NCBI GenBank assembly: GCA_035300505.1
Contig: DATGVJ010000175.1
Span: forward strand, 1-9,408
Direction of reading: 5' to 3'
DNA length: 9,408 bases
Source of the DNA: VAZQ01 sp035300505
GTDB taxonomy: Bacteria > Pseudomonadota > Alphaproteobacteria > Rhizobiales > Xanthobacteraceae
Shown in pieces: positions 6,490 through 9,408 of the stretch; the first letter of the stretch is position 1, and every line of letters starts with the position of its first letter. The notes under the pieces were generated by a model. It saw nothing but the letters and a program-made list of their open reading frames with translations, made no database searches and was not told where the DNA came from. The translations under genes and the position numbers were made by a program.

Positions 6490-6638
6490 CGCGCGTTCAC
6501 ATAACACTGCGTAACGATCCTTGACCAATCAACGTGTTCACGCCCCCGCCAAGGGTCAGGAAACCGCCGCAACACCCATTGTGCGTTTCGCCTGACGCGC
6601 CTAGCATGAACAGGCGTCCAATCAGGGAGGGCTTCAGC

Positions 6639-7169
6639 ATGGAACGCTTTATCGCTGATCTCGTAAAACAATACGAAAGCGGCGCGCTCGACCGCCGCGA
6701 ATTCTGCAAAACAGTTGCACTTGCCGCCACCGTTTACGCGGCAGGCGATGCCGCCAAGGCTCAGGCGCCGCGCGGCTTCAAGATGCTCGGTATCAATCAC
6801 ATCTCCTACGCGTGTCCCGACTACGCCAAGGCGCGCGATTTTTATGCCTCGGTTCTCGGCATGGACAAAACGCCCGGCAAGGACAATGGACAACGGGCCA
6901 ACCTGGCGTTCGGTCCGGAGCCCGGCAAGGGCGGCCAGTTCGTGGTCGCGCGCACACAACGTGCTGCTGCCAACCCACGGCCACCGGCTCAGTCCTTCGT
7001 GGATCACGTCTGCTACACAATCTCCAACTGGAGCGACGAACGTGTGACCGCGGGCCTCAAGGCCTCCGGCCGGCCCTACACGGCGCGGCCCGGAAACGTG
7101 AACGTACTCGATCCGTTCAATTATCCGGTTCAGCTCGCCAATATCGAAGAAGAAACCGCGTGGAAGTAG
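6639..7169 (+). CDS. VOC family protein (glyoxalase/extradiol dioxygenase fold), exported, first of a tandem pair
   Basis: A 176-residue protein from the ATG at 6639, preceded by AGGGAGG (6624-6630); an in-frame ATG at 6606 has no such site. The leader has a Tat-like motif DRREFCK (Arg19-Arg20), a hydrophobic alanine-rich stretch and an A-K-A-Q boundary (residues 39-42). Two beta-alpha-beta-beta-beta modules follow: INHISYACPDYAKARDFYASVLG (His54) and VDHVCYTISNW (His123), ending with DPFNYPVQLANIE. At the last position, where many VOC enzymes carry the metal-ligand Glu, there is Gln165; a VQL ending also occurs in known VOC subgroups. VOC proteins include isomerases, epimerases, lyases and ring-cleaving dioxygenases, so the reaction is not predictable. 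It is followed 12 bases later by a paralogue. Confidence 0.85.
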   Translation: MERFIADLVKQYESGALDRREFCKTVALAATVYAAGDAAKAQAPRGFKMLGINHISYACPDYAKARDFYASVLGMDKTPGKDNGQRANLAFGPEPGKGGQFVVARTQRAAANPRPPAQSFVDHVCYTISNWSDERVTAGLKASGRPYTARPGNVNVLDPFNYPVQLANIEEETAWK

Positions 7170-7181
7170 AGGGAGGCTCAC

Positions 7182-7757
7182 ATGGAAGGGTACGTTGCAA
7201 CGAAGCTTGACGATTTCGACCGCGGCAGGATCAGCCGCCGCCGTCTCATCGAAGCGCTCACCTTTGCGGCCACCTCGGTAGCAGCAACCGGCAGCGCCAA
7301 GGCCCAGACCGCCACGCCTTCGCTCAAGGTCGCGCTGGTCAATCACATTTCCTACAGCTGCCCGAATTTCAAACAGGCTGCAGACTGGTATTCGAAAGTG
7401 TTCAACCTCGATCAGGTGAACCCCAAGGCTACCGAAGTCTCGCTGCCGTTCGGCAAGATGGACGAACAGCCGATGGGCATATCCGCCAAGGACGTGCCGG
7501 TGAGCTTCATCATCGCGCGCGCCTCCGATCGTCCCGCCAATCCGCGGAACGCGAGCCGACCAAATCCCGAGGCGGTGATCGAACACGTCGGCTACACGGT
7601 CGCCGACTTCAATCGCGAACGTGCCAAGGCCGACCTGATCGCCATGGGCGTGAAGAACGTGCGCGACGGCGGGCTTTACAGCCTGCACCTGGATGATCCG
7701 TTCGGTTACGACGTGCAGATCAGCGGTTTGGAAAACAATGCGCTGACGGATGGGTAG
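7182..7757 (+). CDS. VOC family protein, exported, second of a tandem pair
   Basis: A 191-residue paralogue of the preceding gene. Its ribosome site GAGGGAGG (7169-7176) starts on the last base of the upstream stop codon, so the two are very likely translated from one mRNA. The leader has ISRRRLIEA with Arg19-Arg20-Arg21 and the same A-K-A-Q boundary at residues 39-42 as its neighbour. Conserved points are VNHISYSCPNF (His55), IEHVGYTVADF (His135) and LDDPFGYDVQISGLE (Gln179 at the usual Glu position). It is about 15 residues longer, mainly in the middle (residues about 80-130, KMDEQPMGISAKDVPVSFII). The two proteins may form a heterodimer, since VOC folds often pair two modules or chains around a shared site; that is inference. 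The reaction is unknown. Confidence 0.85.
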   Translation: MEGYVATKLDDFDRGRISRRRLIEALTFAATSVAATGSAKAQTATPSLKVALVNHISYSCPNFKQAADWYSKVFNLDQVNPKATEVSLPFGKMDEQPMGISAKDVPVSFIIARASDRPANPRNASRPNPEAVIEHVGYTVADFNRERAKADLIAMGVKNVRDGGLYSLHLDDPFGYDVQISGLENNALTDG

Positions 7758-7773
7758 GGTCGGTGGGGCTTGC

Positions 7774-7962
7774 AGCCCGGATGGCCCGTAGGCCGGGGAG
7801 GCCCGTAGCCCGGATGGAGCGTTAGAAGCGCGTTTACGCGCTGATAATGCATAATCCGGGGACTTTCATGATCCGGGTATTTTTGGTACCGCAAATCCAC
7901 CCCGCATTATGCATCGGCGCGTCGTCACCGACGCGCCGATAGCTCGATGCGGGCATCGATGC
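7774..7962. repeat. Densely structured spacer with direct repeats and stacked hairpins
   Basis: AGCCCGGATGG occurs twice as a direct repeat (7774-7784, 7807-7817), and GGCCCGTAG occurs twice (7783-7791, 7800-7808). CCCGGAT (7809-7815) pairs with ATCCGGG (7854-7860) around an inner hairpin AGCGCG-TTTA-CGCGCT (7827-7842). A second arm pair is ATGCATAATCCGGGG (7847-7861) with CCCCGCATTATGCAT (7900-7914), matching 14 of 15. It competes with the first pair for ATCCGGG, so the folds may be alternative. A 12-bp perfect stem follows at 7913-7940, and the palindrome GCATCGATGC at 7953-7962. The GTAGCCCGGATGG motif is of the kind dispersed in rhizobial genomes (recollection). Confidence 0.75.
7913..7940 (+). 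terminator. Strong 12-bp hairpin upstream of the ModA-like gene
   Basis: ATCGGCGCGTCG (7913-7924) pairs perfectly with CGACGCGCCGAT (7929-7940) around the tetraloop TCAC. No T tract follows, so it is not a classical intrinsic terminator. It lies 64 bases before the ATG at 8005 and could be an mRNA 3' stabilizer for the VOC transcript or a structured leader for the next gene. Confidence 0.4.
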
Positions 7963-8004
7963 ACCGCCGGCGCGCTCGAACACCCACATTTGGAAGGACC
8001 CATC

Positions 8005-8781
8005 ATGACCAAACAATCGATCACCACCGTCACAGTCGCACTCGGCCTCTCGCTTGCCCTAACACTTGCCGCAAACGTCTCCGCAGGCGCGGCCGAGATC
8101 AAAGTAATGGCGTCGAATGCGTTGAAGTCGGCCGGCGAAGAGCTTGTGCCGGCCTTCGAAAAATCGAGCGGGCACAAAGTTGTTATGCAATGGGGTGCCG
8201 CGGTCCCGCTGAAAGCCGAGATCGAGAAGGGCGCAAGCTTCGATCTCACCATCCTGACCGTCGCGGGCATTGACGACCTGGTCAAACAGGGCAAGCTCAC
8301 AGCAGCAACGCGAACTGTGCTTGTGAATTCAGGCGCTGGCGTCGCCGTGCGCAAGGGCGCGCCAAAGCCCGACATCGGGACGGTCGATGCTTTCAAGCGT
8401 GCGCTCACCAATGCCAAGACGGTCGCCTATGTAGAACAGGGCGGCACCGGCATCTATCTCAAGGCGCTGATACCACGGCTTGGCTTGGCGGATGCGCTCA
8501 AGGGCAAAGTCGTGCTCTTGCCGCCAGAAAACCCGGCGGCGCACGCCGTCGCCAACGGCGAAGCCGAAATCGGCATGACCCAGATCAGCGAAATCCTGCC
8601 CTATGCGGGCGCTGAGCTGGTGGGTCCGTTACCGGCCGAAATCCAGCTTACGACGTCATTTGCGGTCGCGGTCGCGAGCAACGCCAAGCAAACTGCGGCT
8701 GCGCAGGCGTTCATCGCTTTCCTCAAAGGCGCGTCGGCAGCCGCCGTGCTCAAGGCCAAGGGTCTCGACCCGGTGATGTGA
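8005..8781 (+). CDS. ModA-like extracellular solute-binding protein (SBP_bac_11 type)
   Basis: A 258-residue protein. The ATG at 8005 is preferred over the longer open frame because GGAAGGA (7992-7998) precedes it and a typical Sec signal peptide follows (residues 1-30, ending AGAAE). The mature part opens with IKVMASNALKSAGEELVPAFEKSSGHKVVMQWG, the ModA-like arrangement of first strand, helix and second strand. It continues with AEIEKGASFDLTILT (replacing the 'GapaDVfisA' of true ModA), VDAFKRALTNAKTVAYVEQGGTGIYL, and a C-lobe GEAEIGMTQISEILPYAGAELVGPLP. The canonical molybdate-contact serine region is altered, so molybdate is not assured; an organic anion is as likely. No modB or modC follows. 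Only 35 bases separate it from the next gene, so the two probably share a transcript. Confidence 0.8.
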   Translation: MTKQSITTVTVALGLSLALTLAANVSAGAAEIKVMASNALKSAGEELVPAFEKSSGHKVVMQWGAAVPLKAEIEKGASFDLTILTVAGIDDLVKQGKLTAATRTVLVNSGAGVAVRKGAPKPDIGTVDAFKRALTNAKTVAYVEQGGTGIYLKALIPRLGLADALKGKVVLLPPENPAAHAVANGEAEIGMTQISEILPYAGAELVGPLPAEIQLTTSFAVAVASNAKQTAAAQAFIAFLKGASAAAVLKAKGLDPVM

Positions 8782-8804
8782 TGGCGGGGACGCGCCAACA
8801 GAAC

Positions 8805-8810
8805 AGGAGG
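8805..8810 (+). promoter_or_regulatory. Ribosome binding site deciding the start at 8817
   Basis: AGGAGG directly abuts an ATG at 8811, while a second in-frame ATG at 8817 lies six bases away. Zero spacing is unusable for initiation, so 8817 is the probable start. Confidence 0.7.
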
Positions 8811-8816
8811 ATGGCC

Positions 8817-9408
8817 ATGGCTTATCGGAGCTTGATGGTTGCGATCGTTGCCATTGTGTTGATTGGCTCGGCCGGAGCGCACGCCCAGGATTTGTCGAAA
8901 TATCCCGAATGGTCGGGCCAGTGGAGAAAGCCGGACGGCATCGGGAACGGTGCGTGGGACATCACCAAGCCTGCCGGCCGGGCCCAGCAGGCACCGCTGA
9001 CCCCGGAATATCAGGCCATCTACGAGGCCAAACTCGCCGAACGCGCCACCGGCAGCCTTGCCGGCGACCCGACGGCCCAGTGCATCCCGCACGGCCTGCC
9101 CCGCTCGATGGTCGGCATCTATCCGATGGAACTCATCATCACGCCGAAGGCCACCTACTTGTTGAGCGATTATAATGAGCCGCGCCGCATCTTCACGGAC
9201 GGGCGCACATGGCCCAAGGAGTACGAGCCGACCTTCCTCGGCTATTCCATCGGCAAATGGATCGATCAAGATGGCGACGGCCGCTTCGATGTGCTGGAGG
9301 TCGAGACCCGTGGCTTCAAGGGCCCCCGCACGTTCGACGGCAGCGGCATTCCGTTGCACGACGACAACGAGACCATCGTCAAGGAGCGTTATTATGCCGA
9401 CAAAAACG
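8817..9408 (+). CDS. Exported protein of unknown function with an EF-hand-like loop (runs off right edge)
   Basis: At least 197 residues, open to the edge. A Sec signal peptide (residues 1-23, ending GAHAQ) is followed by DLSKYPEWSGQW and a proline-rich linker. A conserved-looking block then reads CIPHGLPRSMVGIYPMELII, LLSDYNEPRRIFTDGR and FLGYSIGKW. This pattern (C.p.GmPr ... P.e.v.tp ... y....RrIytDGR ... p...G.SiG.W ... vveT.GF) recurs, as I recall, in many uncharacterized secreted proteins of soil proteobacteria and acidobacteria. Residues 150-161, DQDGDGRFDVLE, fit the EF-hand calcium loop D.D.DG..D..E, where relatives usually have a short turn ('egdtLvv'). It probably shares an operon with the ModA-like gene. 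I cannot assign a function. Confidence 0.75.
   Translation, partial: MAYRSLMVAIVAIVLIGSAGAHAQDLSKYPEWSGQWRKPDGIGNGAWDITKPAGRAQQAPLTPEYQAIYEAKLAERATGSLAGDPTAQCIPHGLPRSMVGIYPMELIITPKATYLLSDYNEPRRIFTDGRTWPKEYEPTFLGYSIGKWIDQDGDGRFDVLEVETRGFKGPRTFDGSGIPLHDDNETIVKERYYADKN

Noticed and set aside
6486..7688. 400-codon open frame on the minus strand opposite the VOC genes
   Set aside because: It lies fully antisense to two genes with clear ribosome sites, leaders and VOC motifs. Its translation is biased (His, Arg, Val, Gly) with no domain, as expected from high-GC antisense frames.
8005..8781. Naming the gene modA
   Set aside because: The fold fits, but the molybdate-site motifs are altered and no modB/modC follows, so a symbol would overstate the evidence.
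8601..9359. 252-codon minus-strand frame across the ModA-like gene end and the last gene
   Set aside because: It spans two real genes and their gap antisense, with no motif. The plus strand has signal peptides and a good ribosome site.

Overview
The window is high-GC proteobacterial DNA. Three things point to a soil alphaproteobacterium of the Bradyrhizobium/Rhizobiales kind: the codon use, the large number of solitary solute-binding proteins (especially TctC/Bug types), and intergenic palindromes built on motifs such as GTAGGATGGGTAGAG, GTAGGGTGGGC and GTAGCCCGGAT. This assignment rests on gene style and remembered repeat motifs, not on a marker gene. There is no rRNA, tRNA, CRISPR array, transposase, integrase or phage gene.

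Layout. 1-373 (-): start of a TctC/Bug receptor that runs off the left edge. 582-1592 (+): secreted SsuA/NMT1-type solute-binding protein. 1600-2745 (+): divergent TctC-like receptor directly behind it, whose 5' end overlaps an imperfect palindromic repeat. 2744-2914: cloverleaf-like palindrome with terminator hairpins between convergent genes. 2919-about 4661 (-): fused two-domain ABC permease (iron(III)/thiamine/putrescine-like) with no ATPase or receptor beside it. 4801-4830: perfect 15-bp tandem duplication in the permease upstream region. 4851-4919 (-): last 22 codons of a PIN-domain (VapC-like) toxin. 4919-5146 (-): intact Phd/YefM-type antitoxin. 5389-6324 (+): Tat-exported amidohydrolase-2 protein. 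6333-6489: second palindromic element. 6639-7169 and 7182-7757 (+): tandem pair of exported VOC (glyoxalase/dioxygenase fold) proteins. 7774-7962: third, densely structured spacer. 8005-8781 (+): ModA-like solute-binding protein. 8817-9408 (+): exported protein of unknown function with an EF-hand-like loop, cut by the right edge.

How the genes may fit together. Nearly every product is predicted to be exported or in the membrane: four solute-binding proteins, one permease, one Tat hydrolase, two Tat-like VOC proteins and one secreted unknown. This is an accessory 'envelope' region, plausibly for capture and periplasmic processing of small organic (aromatic or carboxylate) compounds. No substrate can be read from the sequence. 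The receptors lack cognate transport machinery in the window.

I do not see a clear new defence or mobile system. The points most worth a second look are the deleted toxin beside a retained antitoxin, the two exported VOC proteins with superimposable leaders, the three unlike intergenic palindromes plus one inside a coding 5' end, and the EF-hand-like loop in the last gene.
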